From Phalacrocorax aristotelis (Eukaryota; Chordata; Aves; Suliformes; Phalacrocoracidae), in contig NC_134279.1 of assembly GCF_949628215.1 (NCBI RefSeq), positions 14,473,541 to 14,537,540 of the forward strand: a DNA stretch of 64,000 nt, in the 5' to 3' direction. Shown piece by piece: positions 24,701 through 39,095 of this stretch; the stretch's first letter is position 1; each line of letters begins with the position of its first letter. A program made the position numbers and the translations under genes. Under the pieces are notes generated by a model, which worked only from the letters and a program-made list of their open reading frames with translations, had not been told where the DNA came from and ran no database searches.

Positions 24701-27700
24701 CAGAAGGTAGGTAGATGATACTGCTCTATTACTATGCCTAGTCACAAATAGAAACTGAATTAACAATTTTATTTTTTGTTTTGCTGAAGCACGTGGCGAA
24801 TCTTGTCATCCTAAAAGGCAAAGTGAGCTAGTGCCTGTAAGCATTAGTGTGTTTTGTATGTATTCTGTCCAGATTACTTTACCAGCTTATTGCTAGGGAA
24901 GCTGAGTGCCTTCCACAAACAAAATAAATCTGACATCTGTTAGCTGTGCTTGACTGGTTTTCTCTCTATCGATTCAGAAAATTTTATATATAAAGCTATT
25001 TTTTTTTATTTCTTTGAAACTTCCAGGGCATTTGATGGTTTTGTTTGGAAATGCAAGGTTAAAGAATTGCTTTTGATGAGTCTTGCTGTTTAACAGTTGT
25101 GAAGTGGCACCAGAAGTCTTATGTCTTCTAAAAGACAAAGGCCATAGGAATAATTGAAAATAAAAAAGTGAAGAATTAGAAAAGCTTTTCCAGAGTTAAT
25201 GTAAAAAGAGAACTTGGGTCAGAAGACAATAATAAGGGCATCTGTTCTAACTCTCCACTATGAATTTTGTCATGGTTTCTAGAAGATCCAGTTGTTGCTG
25301 CAATGTCATGCATTATTTACACTGGCTAATCTGGTGGTTTTTTTTAAAGGTTAATTATATTTTTCCGTTTGTAAAGGTTGAAATATTGTCTTAAGAACCA
25401 TTGTGTCTATTGGAAGATAAGTTGAAAAATGTTACTCCGTCTGCATCTGTTCTAATTACATTTGGTTCCTAAATTTAGGTAAATGATGGATCAAGGTGAT
25501 ATAAAACAGACAACTTGGAGCAAAAATTGCTTCCTATGGGGTTGATATCTAGAAATTTTACCTTCCAACTTAGAAGAACAGAGTTAACTTTCAAATCATT
25601 ATCTTACCAAGAGTGGATGAAAAAGTAAGAATGTAGTTAGGGTTGTAGATGCAGAGAAAAGGGAAGTCAAGTATGAAGTTACTGGAAGAATAGATTAATT
25701 TAATTGCCATTCATTGCATTCTCTGCAATCTTAGTTGTAAGTATAAATCCTTGGGAAAAATTGTACATAACTGATAGTTTTAAAATAATAAATGTCACAG
25801 TTGTAGCTTTTACCCAGCTCTACTGCACTGGCTTGCATATGGAATAAACTGTGGTGCTGATTACTGTATTTCCTCTTAGCTGTCACCTCCCCGTAATTCA
25901 TGATTTCCAGAATACGCCTTATTCTGCAAAAATAAATCCTCAAACAATCTGTGCTTAGGCAAGTAAAGAGTTGCTTGAATTTGTGAGATCCTCATTTAAA
26001 CTTCTGTTGGTTTCCTGCACTGATAAAACATGTTGCTTTTGAAATGCAGGATAGTGTTGGTAGACGTTATATATAACCTGAAGGTTACAAGTCAGGAAAA
26101 GGTGTCCTTTCCTTCTTTCTAGAACTAAATACTTTTGAAATTACTATTTTGACACCTGCTGTAGTTGACAGAGGAAAAAAATCATTATTCTATGAAAGGA
26201 ATTTTATTTTGACCTCTTTTTCTTTCTTTAACCAAAAAGAAGGGAAAGATAAGAAGACTTACATGTGCATTACTCAGGGCTACTGAAACTCCTAGAAGAG
26301 TAAAACTGCAGGAACATGAGGATAAATTGTCGTTGAACAAAGCCTGAAACTGGATATGGTCACTACCATGTACTAAGTTGCATGAAATACAAGAAAGGAA
26401 ATAAACAGTTCAGCTAATAATAAGAGATTAATAATATGGGTGGGAATTCTTGTAACATAGCACTTGGGAATCCTGACATCTTTCTTTATGAGTGCAATAG
26501 TGTATAGAAGATACATTTGATATTTAAGTGCAAGGAGCTACATTGCATTATATTTCTCTTGCTGTTCTCCCTCTTTTTGTTTATTCAAGTCCTGGAATGG
26601 AATATGAATTAGGTTAGAGCAATTCTATTTTCTGTAATTTTAAAATATGAATTCTTGTTCATACCATTTGGTTTGTGCTCAAGCTTCCTTGATTTTTGTT
26701 GTTATGGGCATTGCATAACAAGTAGATCCCTCCCAGCTTTACAGTGAGTTTATTAGTCTGAGAAGGCCCTGTTCATTCTGATGTGGAAGTGATGTTCTAC
26801 ATGTAGGAAGGCCTTTCTGTTGTATTTCCTTCTTTACTTTGTTATTCTGTGTTGTTTACTGATTAACATTGGCTGGTTGACTATATGTATCACAGAGCTA
26901 CTGTGGTTTCTCATCTCATGATGACAATTTTTAAAGGGCTGGTGTCAGTGAAGGGGTGAAGCTTAAAGAACCAAAAGGAGAGTCACTGGGAGAAGAATGC
27001 TTATTTGCCATGTTGCACAAAACCACTTTGCCACTTGAGGTGCAGAAGGAAGAGCAGCCTGCATCGAGACCAAGAATGTACTTTCCTGGTAGTCAGGAAC
27101 AAGCTGACCCTATGCTACCACTGAGGCAAGGATCTCAGCTGACAGCATTGCTAAAGCCATTAGCACAGCAAAATGAGCAGATCAGCCTAGTGATCCTAGT
27201 CCTCAAACCATGCTTGCTTGGCAAATCAATGACTGCTGTCTGCTGTTAACTTATATCTGTAATATCCATGTGCATGTGGTTACTTTCTCCTGTCATATAA
27301 TTTATTGTTTCTGATGGCATGCTGCAAATGGGAATGAGTTTTATTCAGTCATAACTGGGGATGTAATCTGGAGGGAGGCAGGGGGTGGGGGCAGGGATAA
27401 CTCTGTAAATTACCTACTAGTTTGCTCAGCTAGCTAATAACACTGAGACTGTCTTGACAATAAGAGCGCAATATTATGTAAATTGTCTCCAAGCATCTTG
27501 ATGTGTTAGCGTGATGAGTTGCTTTCAGCAACTCCCCAAGAAACTAATATCATTCAAGAGTTATCCGAACATGTTCATTCCCCTATTGATTTGTTACACT
27601 CAGCAAATTTTTGGAAGATTAAAAAAAAAGCTCAAATATAACGAGTAACTTACATCATCACAAAAAGCGGATGTGTATCTTGGAGATAGGCTGACATTGT

Positions 27701-28529
27701 TTTCAGAGCTAGTGCTGAAAACATTTCAGAATGAAGCACCAAGTGTTGTAAGCATTGGTGTGAAGAAAAGGAGACCTGTGTTAGTGAGGAAGAAACATGC
27801 TTTGTTTAATATAGCACTGTGTCTTTCTGGTAGTGCTACAGAGATGACCCAGATCCAGGTCCATGTATACTCCTTGCAACTTCATGCTGTAGGGGGTGAG
27901 CTCAGTTAAAATGAATGGTAACATGTGTAACACTGCAGTAAATTCTGCATGTTCAGGTTTGTAAAAAGAGAAGCCTTGACAATGAGGGGTTTTAATCCCT
28001 TTCACACGCAAACTAGAGAAATCTCTTCACACGGTTCATGTTTCAAAGTGTAGTTGTCCAAGGCAGTAGTTGCAGGCTTGTGAAATCACAGTCATTTAAA
28101 TGGGGAGAGAAAGAAAAATCAAGAAGGCAACAGTGCAGAGCAATGATGTCCATGTAGAGAGATGGGCTATTTCTGGGGGGAGGACGGTGAAGCTTCTTTG
28201 TTGCTTTGAATACAGTAATGTGAAATAGTAAGGCCCTCTCAATGTAGGTGATAACCTCCTTTCCCTTGGGCATGCTGACATTCTGCTCTGCATATAGTGA
28301 CTTACAAAAAACACAGACTCTCCTTACTGTAAATGGAGTTAATAAGAGAAGGTAGATCTTGCTGGTTTGTTCTTAACATTATTTTATGCTGTTAATGAGC
28401 TCTGTCATTTATAGCAGAAGGAATTTCTCAGGATAACTTGCCTTTCTTAAAGTAGACGTTGATAAATTGAACAATGAAAACACGAACATGCTTAGCACAG
28501 TTTCAAAGTGGCTGCAGATTCAGGATCTA
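21736..28529. other. Intron with no gene seen
   Basis: Plain AT-rich sequence between the two CR1 fragments. It holds the G-rich motif at 27.37 kb and otherwise nothing I can assign. Confidence 0.7.
27373..27396 (+). other. G-quadruplex-type motif
   Basis: Four G runs of 3, 5, 5 and 3 are separated by loops of 5, 1 and 2 bases. It is on the sense strand of the ARHGAP24 intron, so it would also be present in the pre-mRNA. Formation is inferred from the pattern only. Confidence 0.7.
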
Positions 28530-28918
28530 CCATCTTTGGATTGGGGTTGTTTAGTCTGGGGAAAAGGAGGCTGAGGGGAGACCTTATAGCTTTCTACAAC
28601 TACCTGAGAGGAGGGTGTAGCGAGGTGGGTGTTGGTCTCTTCTCCCAAGTAACAAGTGATAGGACGAGAGGAAATGGCCTCAAGTTGTGTCAGGGGAGGT
28701 TTAAATTGCATATTAGGGACAATCTCTTTACTGGAAGAGTGGTCAGGCATTGGAACAGGCTGCCCAGAGAGGTGGTGGAGTCACCATCCCTGGAGGTGTT
28801 CAAAAAATGTGTAGATGTGGCACCTGGGGGCATTGTTTAGGAGGCGTGGGGGTGTTGGGCTGATGGTTGGACTTGATAATCCTAAAGGTCTTTTCCAACC
28901 TAAATGATTCTATGATTG
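28530..28918 (+). mobile_element. CR1 LINE, 3' fragment with the end of ORF2
   Basis: About 390 bases match the CR1 3' region. The sequence runs from the end of the reverse transcriptase ORF through the short 3' UTR to CCAACCTAAATGATTCTATG, ending ATTGTT in place of a second clean tail unit. A frame open from at least 28508 to 28840 shows [18 protein letters not shown] and [19 protein letters not shown], which are familiar from the ORF2 C-terminus. It is 5' truncated, in the sense orientation, and has no promoter or catalytic RT part, so it cannot move by itself. The left edge is uncertain by about 20 bases. Confidence 0.92.
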
Positions 28919-31900
28919 TTTCTCTTCTGCTTTTGCAGCTGTTTCTCTGACGTGTTAGCCCTAGTTTATGCAACTTTGTCTCTTTCTGTAGCCTACTTAA
29001 AATCTGGAGAGTGCCTGATGTTGCCTTGCTACTAGCTGGTGCTTTAAGTAAACAAAACAAGAAATGTTTACCTTTAGTTTTGTGTAGGTAAGTAACATGT
29101 GCATGTCTCCTATTTCTGAATCATTTACTAGGTGAATTACTTAATTTGGTTTTCAGGGTATTTTTGGGGGGTTTTGGGTTTTTTTGGTTTTGTTTTTTTT
29201 GCCAGAAAAATATGTTTACATGCTTTTAGCTAGCTTTCGGGGTGCCAAAGATAACCAGTTACTTGCTAAAGTGCTCTTGATTTTATTTTTGCTTCTCACT
29301 CAATTCACATAGCAGACAAGTGTGAGGAGGAAGACTACCCACTCTGGCAGCATGCAGTTACTCTTTATGTTCTGCAGATTTCTAGTGCATTTTTTGTAAT
29401 GACCAGAAAGACACGCATGAACACAGAAAGCTTTGAAAGAAGGTGTGTTCACCTTTTAACTGTGGGTTACAGTAACAGAGCCTGCAGACTGTGGGTGCAA
29501 TACAGTAGAGTGTTGCATCTTTGTCTTTAATGGCTTCTTCAGTACAAGCTGGAAAAGTAGGCGTTACCATCCGTGCACAGATTGGCCTTTTAAAGGGTAA
29601 GGATCACATGAATTTATACTGTTCATCCATAAGAATTAATTTCAGAGTCAAGAAGTCTTGGTGCTGGCTTAGGAATTTGGGGGCAGTATTCGCTTAGAGC
29701 TTTACTGGAAAGGGCAGGGACACAAAGGCTTTATTAGTGTAGTATAGCATAATTTTTCATTTACTAAAACAATTTAGATGGCATAACATGCTCACTACTG
29801 CTTTCTGAAATATATAGGAAGAATTGCTGACTCTGTTTTTCTGACGCAAACTTGGTTTTAAAAAAGAGAACTGTTAATTCCATAAGTATGAATTAATGCT
29901 TTTCCTGGGCAGAAGATGGAACTGTCAACTACAAAGTAATGGTGCTTATTTTGAATTGGCTTTTTCCATGGAAAAACACACATCTGCTTTTAAAAATTTT
30001 GACTATATTGTCTACAGTGTTCTAACATGGATATTTATGTCAGTATGGTTAATGTTTTTAAGTGACAGAGGCAATTACCGTTTATAGAAAACATTTCTGA
30101 ACAGCATTAAAACTCTACTGATTTCTGTTTAAAAGTAGGTCTATTTTAGGAATGGAAGTGAATGCACCCTTGAGTATGCCAAGTTTGAGCATGGTTCTGG
30201 CTTGCCTGTATTTATCTCAGTTGGGATGGTGCCAAGACACTCTCTGAAGCTGGGTGGGCGCTCACTTCCTGTGTACAGTACGTGCCTACCTGTTTACTGT
30301 CGATACGCTTGTTTGGATGTGTACAGTACATGTGTAAAATGAACACATATGCCATTACAGTTGCCCCCAGGTGCTGCACTGTTCATGCACCTCCAGAGCG
30401 GGTGAGAAATGGACGTGGTAATTATGAATTTCAGTGCAGGCAGGTGCTGTAATTCTGTCAGTTCCTCTGAGGCACTGGGATGGGATGCTCTCAAGCACAC
30501 AGTTCAGTGATGCTGAGGTCCTTCTGAGGAACACATTTCCATGTGTGAGATGTCTACTTCAGAGGATCTCTCAGCAGCACCCCAAATGCTGCTGTTACTT
30601 GAACTTCTTTGAACTGAAAAGGAAACACATTACATTGTACTTAACAAAGCAGAAGGAAGTAATTTTGCATGAAATGTTAATAGTAAATATGTTAAAAATA
30701 AGTCCACAGACTTCTGTTTATTAAATGTGAACTAATGTAAGACTTAAAAGGTAATTACGGGGTGGGTTGAATCTTCCCTTGTTTCCACTGTGGCTTCTAT
30801 GGAGGCACCCAAAGATAAGGTTTCTCCTGCTCTGAACATCTGTGTATCAGGAGAGATGTCACCAGCCAGCGCTTGCTGTGCTAGCCTCTTGTTGCCAGAG
30901 TTAGGACTTTGCTGGATCTGTATTTGCTCTGAGCAAGAGATTAAGTTGAAGTGTGGTGCAGGCAGCAAATGTTCCTCTTCCTTCCTCCCACTCCTCAGCA
31001 ACCACAAACCCTTTTTGCAGAACCCATATGCTGCTTCAATTTAGAAGAATTGCAGCAGGTTTGGCAGGAAGCTTTTGCTGCTGTAGACAAACTAGAATGT
31101 ATTTTTCCCGCCTGTCAGCATACTTAGTGAATGTAACTTGTAACATCTTAATTCTCTTGGTCAATTTTACAAGGAATGTGGAAGGCCTGAACTGCTGTGA
31201 ATAGGACAACATGAAAAGTCCTGCTGTGTTGGATTTCCTAAAAGAGCATGCAGCCTCGTTCTGTTCTCAGTGATTCACTGACAGAGAGCTGCTGACATTC
31301 GTACTCAAATGCCTTTTGCCATCAGTCTTTGAGAACAAAGAGCAGTGCTAGAGATTATTTTTATACTTTGAGAGATCATCTGTTGAGATCATGCTTGGAC
31401 ACAACTCTTAATCAACTCTTTTGTAAGTGAAGCCAGCAAGTGTTGAAGTATTCACCACTCACATGTGGGAATTAAGTTACTTTTAAGCTGCCCTTACTTT
31501 CTCCATGTAAAGTATGAAGCTGTAAACAGGGTTTGAGGTTTCTCAGTGTCAGATATTCAGAGGCAGTCTAACCCACTGTTTGGGAGAGACACCTGGGAGG
31601 TTTATCGTTTTGCTGTTCCAGATGCTGCTTTTGACTTGCTCTCTGACCTTTTCACTGCTCAGTATTTCAGCTTGTGAGACTTGCCATCTGTTCTGCATTT
31701 CTTTGTCCGTCTTGCATCACTTGACCCTTCAGTTACCAGAGGTTCTCTTCCAACTTGTCTGTAGTTTTGTATGCTTCTCCAGATAGTTACAGCTGATTTT
31801 CTGCTGCATGCAATTTTTCTCTAGCATTTCCAGTTTTACAGAATAAGACACCTGAAGTGGAATCCTGCAGAGAAACCTGAGACAAGGGATCACTCCATTC

Positions 31901-33035
31901 TAATCACACCTTCACTTTTCCAGTCACATTGGTAGCAGCAACCTTGTCTTGCAGCTGCATGCTACCATGTGAGGAAAAAGCTGAGGACATACGTGCCTAA
32001 TAAGTAACATGCAGAAGCATAACAGAGACAGTGCTATCCTTGTAAATTGCTCCTTAAGCCTTCAAAACCCTTTTTTGTGGTGTGACATTTTGTAATCACT
32101 GCTAAATCAGGCATGGTATACCTGTACTTGAGAAAAGATAGCCAGACAGATTGTATGTAAATGGCTCTCAGTTACACAAGTCTTCTACGGGTGGAGTCCA
32201 ACTCCACCCAGAAAAGGCAGTGGGATTAGGAAGTGATGGAGAGAGCAAAGTGTCATTTCTAGGTGTCAGAAGAGATTCTGCAATGGACAAAGTGATCTTA
32301 GCTGAGCAATTTCATTTTGTCTCCTGCTGCCACAACAGTAGTGCAACGACAGGAAAGGGTTTGTCTGAATGTTGCTGTATGGATTTAAACAGAATAGGAC
32401 CTAATGACAAAGGCAGCAAAAGTTAACCTATGAGAATTACCCAGAGTACTGATCTGACAGCATGATGCTGTAGTCACAGAACTGCTGCAGTTGCTTTTCT
32501 TTACATAGCAGCAGCTGACAGATATGGGGCGCATTTTGAAATACTTTTTTACCAGCTATCTCTACCAGGGAAGCCAACATGATTTCGTTGCTATATGGGG
32601 AAGAAATAAATTCTAGCAAGTAGAGAAATTATGTATTTAGGGCTAACTCTGAGCTCCATTTGGTGCTGACTCCATTTTGTGCAGAAGGCACATAGGGGAG
32701 GCAAAAGGTTCTGACTCTGCAGTACACCCATCTGCCAGCGTTTTATACCAAAGGCCACACAAAGTACGGAGGACTATTGATCATTACTATGTCAAGAGCA
32801 ATTGCAAAGTGTCTGGCACACTTCAGCTTCCTGTCCACCAGCTTGGGCTGAGTGCTGCCCTGAATATAATAGGGCAGAAGTTTGTTGAGCAAGTAGTCCA
32901 TTACATGATTCCTGTTGCCCATCAGTGACCCTAGATGATGGGAAGATTCATACCGGCACAACGTAGCTGGTACTGTGGGATTATGGTGAGGGGAAGTGAA
33001 CTAGTGTCCAGACCTCATCTCTAGGGTTTGGACTG

Positions 33036-33104
33036 TACACATGTATACTAGCACTAGTTGCAACTATACACAACTAGTGAATACACATGTATACAACAAC
33101 TAGT
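33036..33104. repeat. Short direct and inverted repeat cluster
   Basis: TACACATGTATAC occurs at 33036-33048 and again at 33082-33094. Between them, CACTAGTTG (33052-33060) and CAACTAGTG (33071-33079) form a perfect 9-bp inverted repeat with a 10-base loop, and CAACTAGT recurs at 33097-33104. Confidence 0.9.
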
Positions 33105-36100
33105 CATACGAGATAAATATGCAAACACAAAAGCTGACCTTTTCAAAGGTGCCTGACAGAAATTGTTAACTAATTTCCATTGTAATTCACAAGAAGTTGA
33201 ATACTTTATGTTCTTTATAAATTCTCTAGTCCCATTTTATTTGGGCTATTTATAGCTGTGCTTGAATTCCTGTAAGCAAACAGTAGGCTTGTAAAAGTTT
33301 GGCTAGTGTAGGAATAATTGTAGGATGGTTCTGGCATGGAAATGCAAATCATGTACTAAAGAGTTGTATTTGACCAAGACTCCGATTTTCTGGCAAAATT
33401 AATGGGTCTCGGTTTTGGAACTGATCCCTAAATGCATTGAAAAGTAATGGAAGTATTTCCCTTAGTTTCACTGGGAATTGGATTAGGCCTTCTACAATCT
33501 GACTGCTGATAACACCTGTCACAATTTTTTATTGCCTCAGTAGTAATTATTTATGCCTTGGAAATTCTTTCAAGCAAAATATCTTCAGGCTGTCCCTGAT
33601 AGGAAAAAGTGAGAGTGGGGAATGCAGAACAGCCAGATGTATCTGTGATTAGGAGTGTTAACTGCCAGTAGTACAAAAGGTTTCTCAGATGTCTCAGAAA
33701 ACCTTCTGGATAAAAGCACAATGTCTGTTCTAAAAGCTTTTGGAGGAAAGCTACTGGCAAGTGCACTGCTGCAGCTTTTGAAAAAGAACAAGACAGCAAT
33801 GCTTTAAAATCTGTCCTTGCAGTGACAGAACTTGAGACATGCTCCTTGCGATGTGCATCTTGTAAAAATGGTTGCTAAGCACTAGCAGAAAGTCAACTCT
33901 CTTTTAAAGTATTTTTTAACCTCTTTGACATGTTTTTTCCTACCATGGACAATATCATGTTGACACAACAGATGAGAAGCAACTGATTTGAAGCACCCTG
34001 ATGGTGAGAAATAGGCCAGTCTTTTTCTTCCTGCAGCAGTTCCTTGCAAATGAATGCCTGTGCTGTAGCAGAGATTCAGGTGTCTTGAGACATATTATGA
34101 GTAAGATAAATGCAGACAATGTTTTCACATACTAAGTGGTTTTACAAAGTTTTACTCAGCCAGACTAAATCAAGAAAAACCAAAAGGAAACTCACTGGTC
34201 AGAGGCAGCACTCTGTACTTGAAAGATACTGATAACCTTAAACATAGGCACTTATACTATATAGCTCATGGGAAATAGGTAGGAAGGAACCCAAAAGTAG
34301 ACATCCCTTGGAAAGTGAGTTATAGGTCTTCATGTTAGTGATACATGTATTGAAGTATTCTAATTTTATATAGAACCATTGTTTCACAAAGATTCTTATG
34401 AATTTTGAATGTGTATATCTGTGTGTGTGTATTTCGCAGATATGTTCATCAATGACCAAGTCACTTGTTGCTGCAAAATTGCAGCCTTGTACTGGATATC
34501 TGTTAATGTGTCTGACATGGAAAAGTCATCTCCATGCAGTGTTGTGTTGCTTGCCCTTTTGGGAGAGCAAGGGGATTAGACCTTGCAACAGGCTGGAAGA
34601 GTATGGTTCTGGGGCAGGTGATTTGATGGCTTCTCATCTTTGTCCATTTTGTGCCAGGCTGACTCTGGGCTGCAAAGGACCTGATAATAGCATCTAAGCA
34701 ATGGCAAAGATGAAGAAGGGTTGCTGGAAGTGAACGCTGATGATGTTCTGCATGCTTGAAATGTGCCATCTTGGCCATGAGAAATTTCAGTGAAAATAAA
34801 AACATACTGCAAACCATCAGGGTTTTTTGCCAAATGGGTCATCTTGGTGCAATCCTGTGACTATTCATTGTAACTGGATTTGCTTTGCTTTAATGACTTT
34901 CTCTGACTATTTCCTGGCAAAGTGCTGGGATCTGAGGGAGCTGCCCAATTCCATATTTCAAGTATCAAGCGAGGGGTAGCTGAGGAGAAACACTTACCCG
35001 CTTTCTATGCGCGTCACCAGCACAGCCCTTCCACATTGGCAAGGAGAACATAAGTGCAGTTATTTGCCTTCTAGATGGACTAGTGAGAGAGGCAGATACC
35101 CTTTTTGGGAGCAGAAAAAGGTTGGATTGAGGCCAGCAGTGGTAGATGGTGATGGGCTCCATGGACCAGGAGATGTTGATGCAGAGCCAGTATGTCAGGG
35201 AACATTTTTCATTTTGTTTACTTTGTGCTCCTGATGTCCAGACAAGCCCAGGAGAGTTAGCCCACAGCCAGCCCCAGACAAATAGACCGTGTAGCATTTG
35301 TTCAGTCCTGGTCATTACCTAAACTGGAGGTTGGCCAAGTCAGTAGAGTTGACACTGGCAGCAAGTACAAGTTCTGTTTCCCGTTCAGAAGATGGGTTTG
35401 AGGAATATGCTAATTTAGTGCTTGAAAATGCATTGCTTTCTGCCTTGTGTCATCAGGGCGAGAGGACTTGGAGTATGTTGATGTAATTCCACACTTTGTC
35501 ATGTGTTATTTACAAACTGTTTGCACCTCACTGTTCTGTGCATCAGTGCCAGCACCCTGATATTTCTGCAGTTTATTTTTATGATCTTGGTGTTGAAACA
35601 GCTGTAAAAACAACTAGTGAAAGTGAGCCAGCTGCTGGAATTCTTGATTCTGAGTCTGGTTTGCAGTAGGCAGATTCTGAAAGGCAAGGAGGGATGGAAA
35701 ACAACAAATAAACTTAATCTCATGACTAAATACAATTTCTCCTAACAAAACCAAGATAGGTGGCTGAAATTTTAACTTCTGAAGAGAATTAAATCAATAA
35801 TAAATGAAATAATACAACTGTGTTGTATAGAAAGTGTCCAAAGATATACTGCTGCTTTAAAGGAGATCTTACCTGTGAGGACTTGGGAGCAGTAGAATAT
35901 CAGCTCTCCTATGCTTCATTTGTTTTAGTATTGCAGAAATAGTTTAAGATACAAATTTTACCAGACAAAGAGATGTAGAACAATTAAAATTTTCCCTGGC
36001 TAGCTAAAATCCAAATACTTAGTTTGGTCACTGGTGTTGACACCAGTGAAATGTGACTTTGTGGAACGAAATTTAAAATAGCCTTTCATCCAAGTAGTTA

Positions 36101-38744
36101 ATTGCTTTTCACTTCGGTGCTCAGATTCTTGTTTGTGGTCCAAGTATAATAGGGACCTGGTGTCCCTAACACTGCAGCGATACACATAATTATAATTACT
36201 GTGTTTAAACTTTGTTGTTCCTGCTTTGAGGCTGGCCCGAGCAGCAGAGGTAAACTGATCAGGTTTATTTCTGCTATAGAAGGATTGATTCTGTATCTCA
36301 GCGCTCTGAGGACTGCTATATCATCAGGCTGAAGCTAAGCACTGTGATTTTCTGTGGCTTTGAAGCAAGGAGCAGGGGTGACCCATGGGTAATGATTTTG
36401 TTCCTTACTTTTTTCAGTTGTAATTACTTACCTGCCATTTACAATGCTCTCCTTAAAATATTTGCTAATTTGCTTTCTAAGTATGTGTGTTGGAGGGCTG
36501 CTTCTTGGCACCTACTTTGGCCCAGCCACAGACCAGCAGCATCCAAGTGATTTCTGCTTGTATTCAAAAAATGCCAGTTATGAGTTAGGTGCATTTCCTT
36601 TTGGAAATAGTGATCTTGAATAGCACAGATAACTCTGTCCTCATTCGTGGCATGTTTTTACCACACACGGTGATAAGCAGAGGTAGGGTACAAGTCAGTT
36701 TAATAAAGTCTGCTGTGTATGGCTGAAGTTGGTTCTTGGAGATTATCCGATCATTGCTTATTGCAACTAGTTTTACTTAACCTGTCTTCCTCCTCCTGAA
36801 GAGCTAAAGGTAACAAGTGAGAGAGTTTGGGCATCAAGAGATAAAGGTGTAAGGGTTTCAGCGGCTGATTTGCCACTGCTTTGTTGCATTCATAGTTACT
36901 TATTACACTGCAAAGTGAATGAAAAACATTACAGAAGCCCAGACCACCTTGACATGCGAGTAGACATTTATGAACAAGGGAATGAGAAAGGAAGCTATTA
37001 ATTTTCCTATGGTAGTTGAATCTCCATTTGCCGCTCCAGATTGGAAGGAGGCAAGGTTCAAGTTCAGAAACTCACTGCAACATCTAATATACTCTGCAGC
37101 CCTAGAGCTGCAGTTTTCAGAGTGTGTACTCTGATGGTACAAAATCCTCACAGAAGCCTTCTGTCAGTGTGGTCTGAGGGTTTATCAGCTGGTTTATTCT
37201 TGTTAGGATGTTATTGTAACCCTAAGCACAAAAAAAGTCTTTGTCAGCTCTGCTGAGAGCCAGACATGTTTATATGTTTTGCAGGGACACTTTGCTTAAG
37301 TAAATGTAACAGTACAAGTGTTCTGGGTGACTCTCGGTGAACCCTAAAGAGGCAGGAGAAGGATTTTCTTTTCCTTTTTCTGAGAAGAATACCGGGTAAT
37401 TTGAGTCCTTTAGAGAATAGAGAAGTAAGTCCTGCAGTTTGTATTTGCAATGAAACATCTGTGCTTGTGTTGAGGCCCATTAACCTCAGTGGCACACGTC
37501 AGTTAAGAGTTTTAATGATGGAGATCAGATTCCAGGATCCAGTCTAAAGCAGGGTTGTGACAACAGACTGTGTGTGGGTATTAAAAGCAAAAGTTGTAAA
37601 CGCACAGCAGAGATGGCAGCTGGAGAAGTTCTTGCAAAGGAGGATAAGTGTGAATGGTAGGAAGAAAGGAGCCAAAGGAAAAATGGGCTGAAAAACACTC
37701 CTGACTGGAATCTATTGATCTATTTACATCTTCTTGCTTGATTATATTAAAATTTAGTTTATAATGATGTAACACTATCCAAACAAAGTACTTGTATTAA
37801 TTGTCAGAGGGATGGCCTCCTCTACCAAATGAATGTGTGTTTCCATTTCTAATCTGCCTTGGAAGCTGAGCACGTATCTTTGCAATGCTGATGTCTTACT
37901 ATGTTCAATAACGTTATTGTTGCTGTATAGGGGGCGGGAGCAGGATTGCTGGACTTGGACTCACTAATCTTCTTTGCCAAATTCAGAAGAGGAAGATTTG
38001 GTCTAGATATTCTTATTCATAGATGCCTCCTGCCTACAATGTCTAGAATGTTTTGCTGTTTTCCCACCCTGATGTTTAGAAACAATAAATACATTACCTA
38101 TGAAGCCAGTTTTCCCAGGCCCTAACAGCTGTGGAAGTTCCTGACTAGGCAAGAAAGGCTGCCAGTGGTAGTCTAGTCAGAAAAAAATATGTTGTTCTTC
38201 AAACACTTACAGACAGTGAAATTTCACTGTTAATTTTGCATACTGCTGTGTTTGTGGTTATAGTCATATTTTATTCTGTTTAGGTATGCGCTATTTGGCA
38301 CATAGAGGTCTCTGTTTGATTTGTATTTCAACTGAAAATATCAGAACTTGCAACACAAAATCCCAAGTTTGTTGAGGTCTAGACATAATGGGGGATCTGG
38401 AAGAGCCTTTTGACCATGAAAGTTAAGCACATGACTGTATGATTGTGTATAACAAAATCCATCAGGAAGATTCGTGACTGTCCAGAGATAGTTAAAAAGT
38501 ATAGTTTTAACAAGGCTGAAAAGCCACATGAAACTTTGTCAAGTTAAATTCCACACCAGCTCTGATTTTGACACACTTCCCATGCCTTGAGTTGACATTC
38601 CAAAATTCTGTGTGATTTGCAAAATATCTGTAATTAGTAAGTGTGGCTGGACACACACCCACTTCAGTCAGGGGATTGTCTGTATGAGGAGATATGAAGC
38701 TATTCTTGTATTTACTGTCACCATTCTGTTAAATGGACTTCAGT

Positions 38745-38774
38745 AAAAAAAACAAAAAACAAAAACAAAAAAAA
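38745..38774. repeat. A-rich low-complexity tract
   Basis: A runs are separated by single C bases, followed by CCCC. Confidence 0.9.
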
Positions 38775-39053
38775 CCCCTGCTTGTCTGGTGGGGTATATT
38801 AAGCCCCAGAGAAGCAGAGGCTTCTTTAATATTCCCTTAAAGCCCCAAGCCTGCAGGCAATATTAAATGGGGAGTTCCACTAGTTAGAAGCATACTGCTG
38901 CCCTTAGTCTGAAGGCATACTGTAAATTCATTCCTTGTTACTACCTTTAACTCACCTCAGGAAACAGCTGATATCTTCTTCAGTGCTGTTTAAAATAGCC
39001 TACACTGTACCTGAACAAATCTTTTGCCTCTTGCCTGCTTTTTAGCTACTAAG

Positions 39054-39054
<1 letters not shown>

Positions 39055-39095
<41 letters not shown>
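39055..39095. repeat. (TTA)n microsatellite
   Basis: Thirteen perfect TTA units plus two bases lie about 190 bases upstream of the ARHGAP24 acceptor. Confidence 0.97.

Noticed and set aside
26956..27249. 97-codon + strand frame with a high share of charged and polar residues
   Set aside because: No exon borders or known motif. The purine-rich DNA explains the composition.
32640..32960. Possible LTR remnant on the - strand with a TATAAAA box at about 32741-32747
   Set aside because: No TG/CA ends, target duplication or recognised family. A TATA-like string alone is weak.
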